Below, piece after piece: positions 8,701-16,447 of a DNA stretch of 54,205 nt. How positions within the stretch are numbered: position 1 is the first letter of the stretch; every line of letters starts with the position of its first letter. The stretch comes from Bifidobacterium avesanii (GTDB lineage Bacteria; Actinomycetota; Actinomycetes; Actinomycetales; Bifidobacteriaceae): contig NZ_WBSN01000018.1 of assembly GCF_009299475.1 (NCBI RefSeq), positions 1 through 54,205 of the forward strand, read 5' to 3'. The notes below the pieces were generated by a model that was not told the origin of the DNA, did no database searches, and saw nothing but the letters and a program-made list of their open reading frames with translations. A program made the translations under genes and the position numbers.

Positions 8701-10465
8701 GCAGGGCAAGGACTACGACAAATACTTCAACAAGTACTTCGGTCCGTCCCGCTATGAGGCGGTGAACCAGAATTGGCAGAAGCACAAGGCCGATTACGTC
8801 ACCACCGACTGGTCGTACCATCCCTACGTACGACCCGACGGCACGGTGAGCAACGAGAACCATTACGACCTGTTCACCGTGGCCGGCCTCGACTTCATCG
8901 ATGTGCAGTTCGGCTACGACGTCACGCCGGATGACGTGGCATGGGCCAACAAGGTGCTCCACCAGTACGCCGATCGCAACGCGATCATCGCCACGCATGC
9001 CCTGCTTGCCCCGAGCACGCAAGCGGACGGGCGCAATGGCACCGATTCGCACGACGGCGCGGCCATGCAAAGCATCATCAAGGCCAATCCGAACGTCTTT
9101 TTGGCGATGGGTGGACACGAGCACGGCGTGGCCGTGAACGTGGACAAGAACGTCGGGCAGGCCGGCAACGACGTGATCGAATATCTGGCCGACTACCAGT
9201 TCTACGAAGTGGACCAGCAGACCCTGGGACTCAACAAGGTCGATTCCACCGCGCCGCTGCAGTTCGGCTCCAGCTTCCTGCGCTTGTTGCAGTTCAACAC
9301 CAAGAACAGCACCATGAGCGTTGACGCGTACTCCCCGCTGCTCAACAGCTTCAACGCCGCGCAGTGGGACACCCGCCATCGCTACGGGCGCGGCGCCGAC
9401 GACTATACCGTTCCGGTGCAGCTGCAGACCCGTACCACGAGTTTCTCCACAGATGCCTTGGCCGCCACCGCCACCGGTACGGTGATCGGTCAGGCCACCG
9501 TGAAGTCCGGCATGACCGCCCAAGTGGAGTGGAAGGGCCTGACCCCCGGCAAGGTGTACGCGTGGAAGGCCGTGTCGTTCGCTTCGAACGCCGACGCCGG
9601 ACTCGATCAGGGAGGACTCGCCCAGTACGGTCTGTTCCTCGCCGCCGGCACCGAGCAGCCCCAGCATCCGGACAAGGTGTCACCGACGTTCAGCGGTGTC
9701 ACCGACGTGACCGTGTCCCAAGGCAGTTCCTTCGACCCGCTTGCGGGCGTGAAGGCCACCGATGACGTGGACGGCGACGTGACCTCTCGGATTGTGGTGA
9801 AGGGTTCGGTGGATACCTCCAAGCCCGGCGTCACCACGGTGACTTACACCGTGTCCGACAAGGCCGGCAACCAGGCGGTGGCGAGCCGCAAGGTCACCGT
9901 GACCGCCAAGTCCGGTGGAAACGGAAAGCCTGGGGACACTCAGCCTGATCAGTCCAAGCCTGATCAGTCCAAGCCGGGTGAAACCAACTCTGAAGGCAAC
10001 CACTCGGAGGACAACGCCAACAAGCCGGATCAGTCCAAGCCAGGTACCCAGCCTGACCAGCCCAAGCCCGAAGGCAATAACGAGGCTCAGGGCAATGACA
10101 AGACCGATGACAATGGCGACACGGACAACAACGGTAATGGTCAGCAGACGGGATCGTCTTCCAACGGCGTTCTGCCGGGTGGCGGCAGCCAGAATGATGG
10201 TTCCCCGAGCGGCACCAATGCCGGTGAGGGGAACGACAATTCCGGGGGCAACGCTGCCGTCTCCGGCCAGCCCGCCCAGAACGACGTCAATCACGCCAAC
10301 GGCGAGTCCGGGAAGAAGACAAACTCCAATGCTGACGCATCCGCCAGGCCGCAGCAGAAGGCGCTTGCATCCACTGGCGCGAGCGTGGCGATCATGATGG
10401 TCGTGGCATCCGTGTGCATGATTATCGGCGCCGTGTTGCTGCGCCGGCGTGGCGCTAGCCACTGA
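5765..10465 (+). CDS. Wall-anchored LamG-domain metallophosphoesterase
   Basis: The 1566-residue surface protein has a signal peptide at 1-35 (Arg-Ser start, long Ala/Val core, ATAANA cleavage region). Two similar LamG/concanavalin-like modules lie at roughly 45-245 and 355-570, each followed by an Ig-like linker. A calcineurin-type metallophosphoesterase domain covers about 855-1180, with HFSDTQ near 862, HTGDIIED near 914, GNHDSEQ near 975, a late THALL and GGHEHG near 1115. A DUF5011-like Ig domain lies at about 1305-1382. Then come a Pro/Asp/Gln/Ser/Lys-rich spacer with repeated PDQSKP and a sortase tail: LASTG at 1534-1538, a hydrophobic helix and RRRGASH. The start was chosen at 5765 because AGAAGG precedes it by 8 nt and the signal peptide follows at once. 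It probably binds glycans or host matrix and hydrolyses a phosphoester outside the cell. Confidence 0.88.
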   Translation: MHARSMFRALMAAAVTVAMTVPLGAAVATAANADGASGDGNLLLDAGFATGAPVDSSANKLVAKVVGSPRFVAQDGDTQGVGTFHGDDAVMFPFSDGYAKIAQTNAVSMECTFKFNGDIPQINDGQGVDICSGKEGGGISMTASNGKARFWVNVEGKYKEADGTTVLQPDTWYDMVASWDGSKATLYLNGKQEGQVDAAGKIKLGVEASRNMVLGGDADGKGGAQFFSATTIARGRVWSRAVSSAEAATLSADALKNLPAPLNLTLASSMPAEGQHYAAAGTIAVALNDPSKVDGVPSVKIDGVPQTVGAQFGPGLGAGNHVMDVSWRDVYGYAGSAQVHFTTDNLSDQVVVPDSTLLDVDFADGIGKDQATGQTPMVTNDPAIAKRSEFAPGVATFDGDDALLYKFKNGYDDIARKNVATIECTFKYNGTLPTASEEDICSGKESGGLAVYTSNGKAGYMINIAGSYKSVLSSTELKTGVWYDVIVIWDGKTASLYLNGEQEASVAADGPIQLASAETARNIVLGGDATSNDRTQFYSRTSVSRVRIWDVALDGYQAHKAAGDALEGLPTATPTKITSTIPAEGQHLNGPVELTAVVENSQAVDGKVHVRVDGEDHTAGDVIGEGMDAGDHVAVFSYDDAYGFHVEQTVHFTSATIPTANGTDQTVGDGSALLQAAAGKSGDDYGDVTTTFSGAAAVLPKDGATQGVVSDIPTTLDFAANEGTGSIITDPLKPGDGQSVESAHATVGKDGLQEIPYQRFDVDASTLGADGRAVVWQGTLDSSREAVMRLWNVKTKAWDVVGAAAGSTSGNAVTIRGEFSDAYVDAGTVHVLVTGEDPFADDLPQDTNHDTFEDPADYDFAIAHFSDTQYLSQGAIEHPDNPQEAQKFRDAYLDVTKWIVNNAKQRKIAFTTHTGDIIEDFENPGYYEQNCTQWDGPQWKEGDTCQHLEDEEQVASNAQKVLDDAGMPNGVLAGNHDSEQGKDYDKYFNKYFGPSRYEAVNQNWQKHKADYVTTDWSYHPYVRPDGTVSNENHYDLFTVAGLDFIDVQFGYDVTPDDVAWANKVLHQYADRNAIIATHALLAPSTQADGRNGTDSHDGAAMQSIIKANPNVFLAMGGHEHGVAVNVDKNVGQAGNDVIEYLADYQFYEVDQQTLGLNKVDSTAPLQFGSSFLRLLQFNTKNSTMSVDAYSPLLNSFNAAQWDTRHRYGRGADDYTVPVQLQTRTTSFSTDALAATATGTVIGQATVKSGMTAQVEWKGLTPGKVYAWKAVSFASNADAGLDQGGLAQYGLFLAAGTEQPQHPDKVSPTFSGVTDVTVSQGSSFDPLAGVKATDDVDGDVTSRIVVKGSVDTSKPGVTTVTYTVSDKAGNQAVASRKVTVTAKSGGNGKPGDTQPDQSKPDQSKPGETNSEGNHSEDNANKPDQSKPGTQPDQPKPEGNNEAQGNDKTDDNGDTDNNGNGQQTGSSSNGVLPGGGSQNDGSPSGTNAGEGNDNSGGNAAVSGQPAQNDVNHANGESGKKTNSNADASARPQQKALASTGASVAIMMVVASVCMIIGAVLLRRRGASH

Positions 10466-10490
10466 TCGTCAGTTGAACCACTGACGACCG

Positions 10491-10557
10491 GTGACAATTT
10501 GGGGTCGTCTCCTGCCACTGCCCAATCGGAATGGCAAGAGACGACCCCAATTGTCAC
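10491..10557. terminator. Long inverted repeat, probable terminator region of the surface-protein gene
   Basis: The arms 10491-10517 and 10532-10557 are complementary over about 25 bp with one bulge, starting GTGACAATT and ending AATTGTCAC, with a loop of about 14 nt. It begins 26 nt after the surface-protein stop. There is no clear T-run, so the termination role is inferred from position. It could instead be a small dispersed repeat. Confidence 0.5.
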
Positions 10558-10770
10558 ACGGGAACCGTTTGATGAAGGACCGCCCAGTCCTCCAAGGAGC
10601 CGAGCCACGTTTTGACCGGCAATCGCTGCTAGCGCGTGTGTTTTTCCGATGCGGCGGGTCGTCGGGCTGTGACGCATGACGGGAGATGGACGCTTGTGCG
10701 GGCTGGAAGGTCCCGCTTTGGGTTTGAAAGTTCCTTGCGGAAGACTACGTAGAGTTCCTCCGACACGTAC

Positions 10771-10884
10771 TTTCGATTTGTGCGGTCGATTTTCTGGGCG
10801 ACGTCGATAGCGCCATTGGCGTTTCGGCTGTATTTCGCTGCGGCTACTCGGCGAAAGCGCGCAATCGACCGCACAAATCGGAAA
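10771..10884. repeat. Inverted-repeat element, copy A
   Basis: An 18-bp perfect inverted repeat (10774-10791 with 10863-10880), extended by TTT/AAA, encloses about 70 bp. The same terminal sequences, with a different interior and in opposite orientation, occur at 48341-48457. Shared ends with an unshared middle point to a mobile MITE-like element or a structured repeat family. No gene lies inside. Confidence 0.65.
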
Positions 10885-11074
10885 TGCAAAATGGCTACGA
10901 CCCGGTTCGGCGGTTGAGACTCTCCTGTCACGTGTAGTTTCTCCTACTTTCGATGGTTTTATGCTCATAGCTATCCGGTGTTGCCGCTTTGCCGGCCGCG
11001 CTTTCTGCCGCGGACGGGTTTCGGAACGCCGTCCTCTCCGTGGGCCCCGCGCGCACGCGATCCGCAAGACGGTG

Positions 11075-11080
11075 TACTAT
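11075..11080 (+). promoter_or_regulatory. Candidate -10 of ileS
   Basis: TACTAT preceded directly by TG would start a transcript near 11087, just ahead of the T-box leader. No good -35 is visible 17 bp upstream, which a TG-containing -10 could compensate for. Confidence 0.45.
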
Positions 11081-11087
11081 ATGCACT

Positions 11088-11307
11088 TGTTGAGCATTGA
11101 TCCGTCATCAGCGGGGAGCTCTCGGAAGAACGGCCGCAAAGGCTTAGTAGAACCGACGGGTCCGGCCCGAGACAGCCGGTCGCAAGTGGTCATGCCGTAT
11201 GTCGGCGCATGGCAAGCGAGGTGGTACCGCGGTGGGCGGGGCGCAAAGCCCGTCCGTCGTCCTCGTGAGTGGAACAAGGAAGACTCACGTCACGAGGAGA
11301 ACGAGCG
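11088..11307 (+). ncRNA. T-box riboswitch leader of ileS (translational type)
   Basis: The leader has the conserved T-box stretch AGGTGGTACCGCGG (11219-11232), in which TGGT can pair with the ACCA end of uncharged tRNA. The AGCGGGGAGC block (11110-11119) lies just after a candidate ATC isoleucine specifier codon (11100-11102). Near the start codon CCTCGTGA (11261-11268) can pair with TCACGAGG (11290-11297), which would bury the Shine-Dalgarno GAGGAG (11294-11299). An overlapping alternative, CGTGAGT (11264-11270) with ACTCACG (11283-11289), leaves it free. There is no T-run, so control should act on translation, as known for actinobacterial ileS T-boxes. The 5' end is estimated. Confidence 0.88.
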
Positions 11308-14300
11308 GTGAGCGAAAACGTATACCCCAAGGCGAACGAGGGCGGCGAGACCGCGCACGTTGCGCCGAATCCCAGCTTCCCCCATATGGAGGAAACCGTC
11401 CTTGACTACTGGGACAGGGACGACACCTTCAACAAGTCCGTGGAGCGCCGTCCCTCCGGCGACCACAGCCAGAACGAGTTCGTGTTCTTCGACGGCCCGC
11501 CCTTCGCGAACGGCCTGCCGCACTACGGCCACCTGCTCACGGGCTACGCCAAGGACGTGATCCCGCGCTACCAGACCATGAAGGGCCGCAAGGTCAACCG
11601 CGTGTTCGGCTGGGACACCCACGGCCTGCCCGCCGAGCTCGAGGCGCAGAAGGAGCTCGGCATCGACTCGGTCGACCAGATCGAGAAGATGGGCATCGAC
11701 AAGTTCAACGACGCCTGCCGCGCCTCCGTGCTCAAGTACACGCACGAATGGCAGGACTACGTGCACCGCCAGGCCCGCTGGGTCGACTTCGAGCACGGCT
11801 ACAAGACCCTGAACATCCCGTACATGGAGTCCGTGATGTGGGCCTTCAAGCAGCTCTACGACAAGGGCCTCGCCTACCAGGGCTACCGCGTGCTGCCGTA
11901 CTGCCCGAAGGACCGCACCCCGCTGAGCGCGCACGAGCTGCGCATGGACGCGGACGTGTACCAGGACCGTCAGGACACCACCGTCTCCGTGGCCGTCAAG
12001 CTGCGCGACGAGGAGGACGCCTACGCCGTCTTCTGGACCACCACCCCGTGGACCGTCCCGACCAACTTCGCGATCGTCGTCGGCGCGGACATCGATTACG
12101 TCGAGGTCAGGCCCATCGAGGGCAAGTTCGCCGGCAAGAAGTTCTACCTCGGCAAGGACCTGCTGCCGCACTACACCAAGGAGTTGGGCGAGAACTACGA
12201 GGTCGTGCGCGAGCTCAAGGGCTCCGAGATGGAGGGCTGGCGCTACTGGCCGGTCTTCCCGTACTTCGCGGGCGAGACCGCCGAGTCCGAGGGCCACGTC
12301 CCCGGTCCGCAGGGCTACCAGATCTTCACCGCCGACTACGTCGACACCGTCGAGGGCACCGGCCTCGTGCATCAGGCCCCCTACGGCGAGGACGATATGA
12401 ACACGCTCAACGCCAAGGGCATCAAGAGCACCGACGTGCTCGACGAGGGTTGCCGCTTCACCGCGCAGTGCCCGGACTACGAGGGCCTGTTCGTGTTCGA
12501 CGCCAACCTGCCGATCCTGCGCAACCTGCGCGCCGGCGACGGCCCGCTCGCGTCCATCCCCGAGGAGAGGCGCGCGATCCTCTTCCAGGAGAAGAGCTAC
12601 GTGCACTCCTACCCGCACTGCTGGCGCTGCGCCACGCCGCTCATCTACAAGCCGGTCTCCTCCTGGTTCGTGTCCGTGACCAAGATCAAGCCGCGCCTGC
12701 TCGAGCTCAACCAGCAGATCAACTGGATCCCGGAGAACGTCAAGGACGGCCAGTTCGGCAAGTGGCTCGCCAACGCGCGCGACTGGTCCATCTCCCGCAA
12801 CCGCTTCTGGGGATCCCCGATCCCGGTGTGGGTGTCCGACGACCCGAAGTACCCGCGCGTGGACGTGTACGGCTCCCTCGAGGAGCTCAAGCGCGACTTC
12901 GGCGACTATCCGCGCGACAGGGACGGCAACGTCAACATGCACCGTCCGTGGATCGACAACCTGACCCGCGTCAACCCGGACGACCCGACCGGCAAGAGCC
13001 ACATGCACCGCATCACCGACGTGCTCGACTGCTGGTTCGAGTCCGGCTCCATGTCGTTCGCGCAGTTCCACTACCCGTTCGAGAACAAGGAGAAGTTCGA
13101 GCAGCACTTCCCGGCCGACTACATCGTGGAGTACATCGGCCAGACCCGCGGCTGGTTCTACCTGCTGCACGTCATGGCCACCGCGCTGTTCGACCGCCCG
13201 GCGTTCAAGAACGTGATCTGCCACGGCATCGTGCTCGGCTCCGACGGCCAGAAGATGTCCAAGCACCTGCGGAACTACCCGGACGTCAACGGCGTGTTCG
13301 ACAAGTACGGCTCCGACGCCATGCGCTGGTTCCTCATGAGCTCGCCGATCCTCAGGGGCGGCAACCTCATCGTCACCGCCGAGGGCATTCGCGACACGGT
13401 CCGCCAGATCATGCTGCCGGTGTGGAGCTCCTACTACTTCTTCACGCTGTACGCCAACGCGGCTAACGGCGGCAAGGGCTTCGACGCCCGCGCCCTGAAG
13501 CCCGAGGAGGTGGCCGGCCTTCCCGAGATGGACCGCTACCTGCTGGCCCGCACCCGCCGTCTGATCGCCTCCGTGGAGCACTCGCTCGACACGTTCGCGA
13601 TCTCCGACGCCTGCGACGAGGCCGCCGACTTCATCGACGTGCTCACCAACTGGTACATCCGCAACAACCGCGACCGCTTCTGGAACGAGGACGCCAACGC
13701 GTTCAACACGCTGTACACCGTGCTCGAGGCGTTCATGCGCGTGCTCGCCCCGCTCGCCCCGATGGAGGCCGAGTCCGTGTGGCGCGGTCTGACGGGCGGC
13801 GAATCCGTGCATCTGGCCGACTGGCCGTTCCTCACCGAGCAGGGCGATCCCGACGCCGCGGCGACCGAGCTGGGCCGCGTGCTCGTGGACGACCCGAAGC
13901 TCGTGGCCGCCATGGAGAAGGTGCGCGAGGTCGTCTCCGGCACCCTGTCCCTGCGCAAGGCCGCCAAGATCCGCGTGCGCCAGCCGCTGTCCAAGCTCAC
14001 CGTCGTGGTGGAGGACACCGCGGCCGTGGAGGCGTACACCGAGATCCTCAAGTCCGAGCTCAATGTGAAGGACATCGCGTTCTCCACGCTCGAGGACGCC
14101 TCCGAGCACGGTCTGAAGATCGTGCACGAGCTGCGCGTGAACGCCCGCGCGGCCGGCCCGCGCCTCGGCAAGCAGGTGCAGTTCGCCATCAAGGCCTCCA
14201 AGTCCGGCGCATGGCATGTGGGCGCCGACGGCGCTCCGGTCGTCGAGACCCCGTCCGGCGAGCTTGCGCTGGTCGACGGCGAGTACGAGCTGATCAACCG

Positions 14301-14631
14301 CGTGGAGGAGGAGAACGCGGCCGAGGAGTCCGTCTCCGTGTCCGCGGCCCTGCCGACCGGCGGCTTCGTGATCCTCGACACCGCCCTGACGGACGATCTG
14401 GTGGCCGAAGGCTACGCCCGCGACGTGATCCGCGCCGTGCAGGACGCCCGCAAGGCCGCCGGCCTCGACATCGCCGACCGCATCGAGCTCACGCTCACCG
14501 TGCCGGCCGCCGACGCCCCGAAGGCCGAGCAGTTCAGGGACCTCATCGCCCACGAGACGCTCGTGGCCGATCCCGCGGCCCTGACGATCGTGCCCGGCGA
14601 CGAGCTCGACGTGAAGGTAGCCAAGGCCTGA
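11308..14631 (+). CDS. ileS: Isoleucyl-tRNA synthetase
   Basis: The 1107-residue cytoplasmic class I aminoacyl-tRNA synthetase charges tRNA-Ile. The HIGH-type motif reads HYGH at 72-75 within PPFANGLPHYGH. GWDTHGLP follows, then a CP1 editing domain with TTTPWTVPTN, and a KMSK(H) loop near 647-651. The length and the HYGH form match the long, eukaryote-like type of IleRS, a type often linked to low mupirocin sensitivity, as reported for bifidobacteria. The GTG start at 11308 is chosen because the protein begins SENVYPKANEGG there and GAGGAG lies 8 nt upstream, inside the T-box expression platform. The last 250 residues form the anticodon-binding and C-terminal regions. The gene is monocistronic. 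Confidence 0.97.
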   Translation: MSENVYPKANEGGETAHVAPNPSFPHMEETVLDYWDRDDTFNKSVERRPSGDHSQNEFVFFDGPPFANGLPHYGHLLTGYAKDVIPRYQTMKGRKVNRVFGWDTHGLPAELEAQKELGIDSVDQIEKMGIDKFNDACRASVLKYTHEWQDYVHRQARWVDFEHGYKTLNIPYMESVMWAFKQLYDKGLAYQGYRVLPYCPKDRTPLSAHELRMDADVYQDRQDTTVSVAVKLRDEEDAYAVFWTTTPWTVPTNFAIVVGADIDYVEVRPIEGKFAGKKFYLGKDLLPHYTKELGENYEVVRELKGSEMEGWRYWPVFPYFAGETAESEGHVPGPQGYQIFTADYVDTVEGTGLVHQAPYGEDDMNTLNAKGIKSTDVLDEGCRFTAQCPDYEGLFVFDANLPILRNLRAGDGPLASIPEERRAILFQEKSYVHSYPHCWRCATPLIYKPVSSWFVSVTKIKPRLLELNQQINWIPENVKDGQFGKWLANARDWSISRNRFWGSPIPVWVSDDPKYPRVDVYGSLEELKRDFGDYPRDRDGNVNMHRPWIDNLTRVNPDDPTGKSHMHRITDVLDCWFESGSMSFAQFHYPFENKEKFEQHFPADYIVEYIGQTRGWFYLLHVMATALFDRPAFKNVICHGIVLGSDGQKMSKHLRNYPDVNGVFDKYGSDAMRWFLMSSPILRGGNLIVTAEGIRDTVRQIMLPVWSSYYFFTLYANAANGGKGFDARALKPEEVAGLPEMDRYLLARTRRLIASVEHSLDTFAISDACDEAADFIDVLTNWYIRNNRDRFWNEDANAFNTLYTVLEAFMRVLAPLAPMEAESVWRGLTGGESVHLADWPFLTEQGDPDAAATELGRVLVDDPKLVAAMEKVREVVSGTLSLRKAAKIRVRQPLSKLTVVVEDTAAVEAYTEILKSELNVKDIAFSTLEDASEHGLKIVHELRVNARAAGPRLGKQVQFAIKASKSGAWHVGADGAPVVETPSGELALVDGEYELINRVEEENAAEESVSVSAALPTGGFVILDTALTDDLVAEGYARDVIRAVQDARKAAGLDIADRIELTLTVPAADAPKAEQFRDLIAHETLVADPAALTIVPGDELDVKVAKA

Positions 14632-14657
14632 AACCGCGGCCTGTAGCGGCTTAACCC

Positions 14658-14707
14658 AAAACGGCGGGGCTTTGCGAAACGTGAATTTCGCAAAGCCCCG
14701 CCGTTTT
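14658..14707. terminator. Bidirectional intrinsic terminator (ileS / cscA)
   Basis: A 22-bp perfect inverted repeat (14658-14679 with 14686-14707) has AAAA at its left edge and TTTT at its right edge around a GC-rich stem. It can stop both the ileS transcript and the convergent sucrose transcript, whose last gene ends at 14727. Confidence 0.93.
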
Positions 14708-14726
14708 CAGCTTCGGAAGACTCGGG

Positions 14727-16271
14727 CTACTCCAGCCCGATGGACTTCAGGTGGTGGAGCTTGAGGCTCGTCACGTGCAGCGTGCCGGACTCGGCCACGA
14801 GCTTCACGGCGCGCGGGCCGTCGGACGGGTAGCTGTAGGAGCTCATCGCCTGATGCCCGTCGTTGACGTACACCTCCACGCAGCCGCGGTCCACGTAGAC
14901 GCGCAGTTTGAGTTCGTCGGCCGTCAGCTCGGCGTCGGAGAGCGGCGCGGCGCGGTATCCCCGGTCGCCCTGCGCGGCGGCTCCGCGGTCGATCACCACG
15001 CGGCCGATCTGGTCGTCGTACGCGATGGACGTGTACGCGCCGTCGTTAGTGGCGTGCACGCGCAGGCCGGCCCGCTCGGCGGTGGAGCCCTTGAGGTCGA
15101 TCGTCATCTCGATCTCCACGGCCTCCGCGTCGTCGGAGACGACCTGCTCCTCGTTGACCCCGAGCGTGATCTCGCCGTGGTCGAACGTGTCGGCGCGCAG
15201 GCCGGCCATCTCGGCCACCGGCGCGGTGTGGACGTCGCCGTCGGCGCCGAGCGTGATCTCGCGCGGCAGGGTGAGGTTGCCGCACCAGCCGTCCCGCTCC
15301 ATGGGGATGGGCTGGACGAACGGGCTCAGCCATCCGTACATGATCTGGCGGCCGTCCGGCGCGGTGAACGACTGCGGCGCGTAGAAGTTGTGGCCGCAGT
15401 CCCACAGGCGGAACTCGGTCTCCGGCTGGAACTCGCCGCCCGGCACCCACGTGCCGATCATGTAGCCGGCGTTGTTCACGTTGCGGTTCATGAAGCCGTG
15501 CGCCTTGGAACCCATGGCGGAGAAGCCGATGACCCACTTCTCGTTGCCGTCGGCGTCCCTGACGGGGAAGAAGTCCGGGCACTCGAGCATGAACACGTCC
15601 GGATCCGGGTGCTGGAAGAGCACGCGCTTGAACGTCCACTCCACCATGTCCTCGGAGGTGTACAGCCACATCTGGCCGCGCTTCTGCGCCGAGGAGACGC
15701 CGAAGACCATGTACCACGTGCCGTCCGCCTTGAAGACCTTCGGATCGCGGAAATGCGACCACACCTTCTCGCGCGGGCAGTCGACGACCATGCCGCGCTT
15801 GGTGGCGGAGGTGAGCCCGTCGTCGTCCGGCTCGGCGAGCATCTGGACCTGCCATTCGCCGTCGGAGCCGTCGCGGCCGTTGACCCAGCGGTGGCCGGTG
15901 TAGTAGAAGCGCAGCCTGCCGTCGTCGCCCACGATCGCGGAGCCGGAGAACACGCCGTCCTTCTCCTGCTCGAGGCTCGGGGCGAACATGACCGGCTCGC
16001 GGCGCCATGTGAGCATGTCCTCGCTGGAGACGTGGCCCCAGTGCATCGGGCCCCACTGGGTGCCGTAGGGGTGCAGCTGGTAGAAGACGTGCCAGCGGCC
16101 CTTGTAGAACGTGAGCCCGTTCGGGTCGTTGATCCAGCCGCCGTCGGAGGCGATGTGGAACTTCGGGTACCAGCGGTCGTTGCGCCCGGCGCGCAGCTTG
16201 GCGACGCCGGCCTCGGCCTTGGCGAGCTCCTCCGCGTGGTCGCGGATGGGGGTGTAGACGGGTTCGGTCAT
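14727..16271 (-). CDS. cscA: GH32 beta-fructofuranosidase / sucrose hydrolase
   Basis: This 514-residue GH32 enzyme splits sucrose and short fructo-oligosaccharides. WINDPNG at 46-52 carries the nucleophile Asp49, FRDPKVF near 170 is the transition-state-stabilising Asp motif, and the ECPD motif near 225 supplies the acid/base Glu. The C-terminal beta-sandwich ends with the usual VDRGCVEVYVNDG segment. There is no signal peptide, so it works in the cytoplasm on sugar imported by the adjacent symporter. The start is set by AGAAAGG 8 nt upstream and the conserved MTEPVYTPIRDHAEEL opening. It is the second gene of the cscB-cscA unit. The sequence closely resembles bifidobacterial CscA. Confidence 0.95.
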   Translation of the reverse strand: MTEPVYTPIRDHAEELAKAEAGVAKLRAGRNDRWYPKFHIASDGGWINDPNGLTFYKGRWHVFYQLHPYGTQWGPMHWGHVSSEDMLTWRREPVMFAPSLEQEKDGVFSGSAIVGDDGRLRFYYTGHRWVNGRDGSDGEWQVQMLAEPDDDGLTSATKRGMVVDCPREKVWSHFRDPKVFKADGTWYMVFGVSSAQKRGQMWLYTSEDMVEWTFKRVLFQHPDPDVFMLECPDFFPVRDADGNEKWVIGFSAMGSKAHGFMNRNVNNAGYMIGTWVPGGEFQPETEFRLWDCGHNFYAPQSFTAPDGRQIMYGWLSPFVQPIPMERDGWCGNLTLPREITLGADGDVHTAPVAEMAGLRADTFDHGEITLGVNEEQVVSDDAEAVEIEMTIDLKGSTAERAGLRVHATNDGAYTSIAYDDQIGRVVIDRGAAAQGDRGYRAAPLSDAELTADELKLRVYVDRGCVEVYVNDGHQAMSSYSYPSDGPRAVKLVAESGTLHVTSLKLHHLKSIGLE

Positions 16272-16338
16272 GGTGAAAGCCTTTCTGTGTGGTGCGCGTT
16301 GTACGTTGCGCGCGTCCCCTTCAATCCCCAAGGGAAGA

Positions 16339-16380
16339 TGGCAGCCGGGGCGGACAAGGGGACGAACGCCCCGGCTGCCA
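16339..16380 (-). other. Intercistronic hairpin between cscB and cscA
   Basis: A 14-bp perfect stem (16339-16352 with 16367-16380) with a 14-nt loop lies in the 176-bp gap between the two sucrose genes. It lacks a T-run in the direction of transcription, so it more likely stabilises or processes the mRNA, setting different cscB and cscA levels, than ends it. Confidence 0.55.
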
Positions 16381-16447
16381 AGCGGTGTGCCATGCGGCGG
16401 GCGGAGCCGGCGGGTGGAGCCGGCGGGCGGTCGCCGCACGGTGGCGG

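Noticed and set aside
5777..9667. Very long minus-strand open frame opposite the surface-protein gene
   Set aside because: It mirrors a strongly supported gene with signal peptide, domains and sortase signal. High GC keeps the antisense frame open; it shows no domain or start signal.
11290..14553. Long minus-strand frame opposite ileS
   Set aside because: It is a shadow of ileS in a GC-rich genome, with repetitive Val/Leu/His/Glu composition and no recognisable domain.
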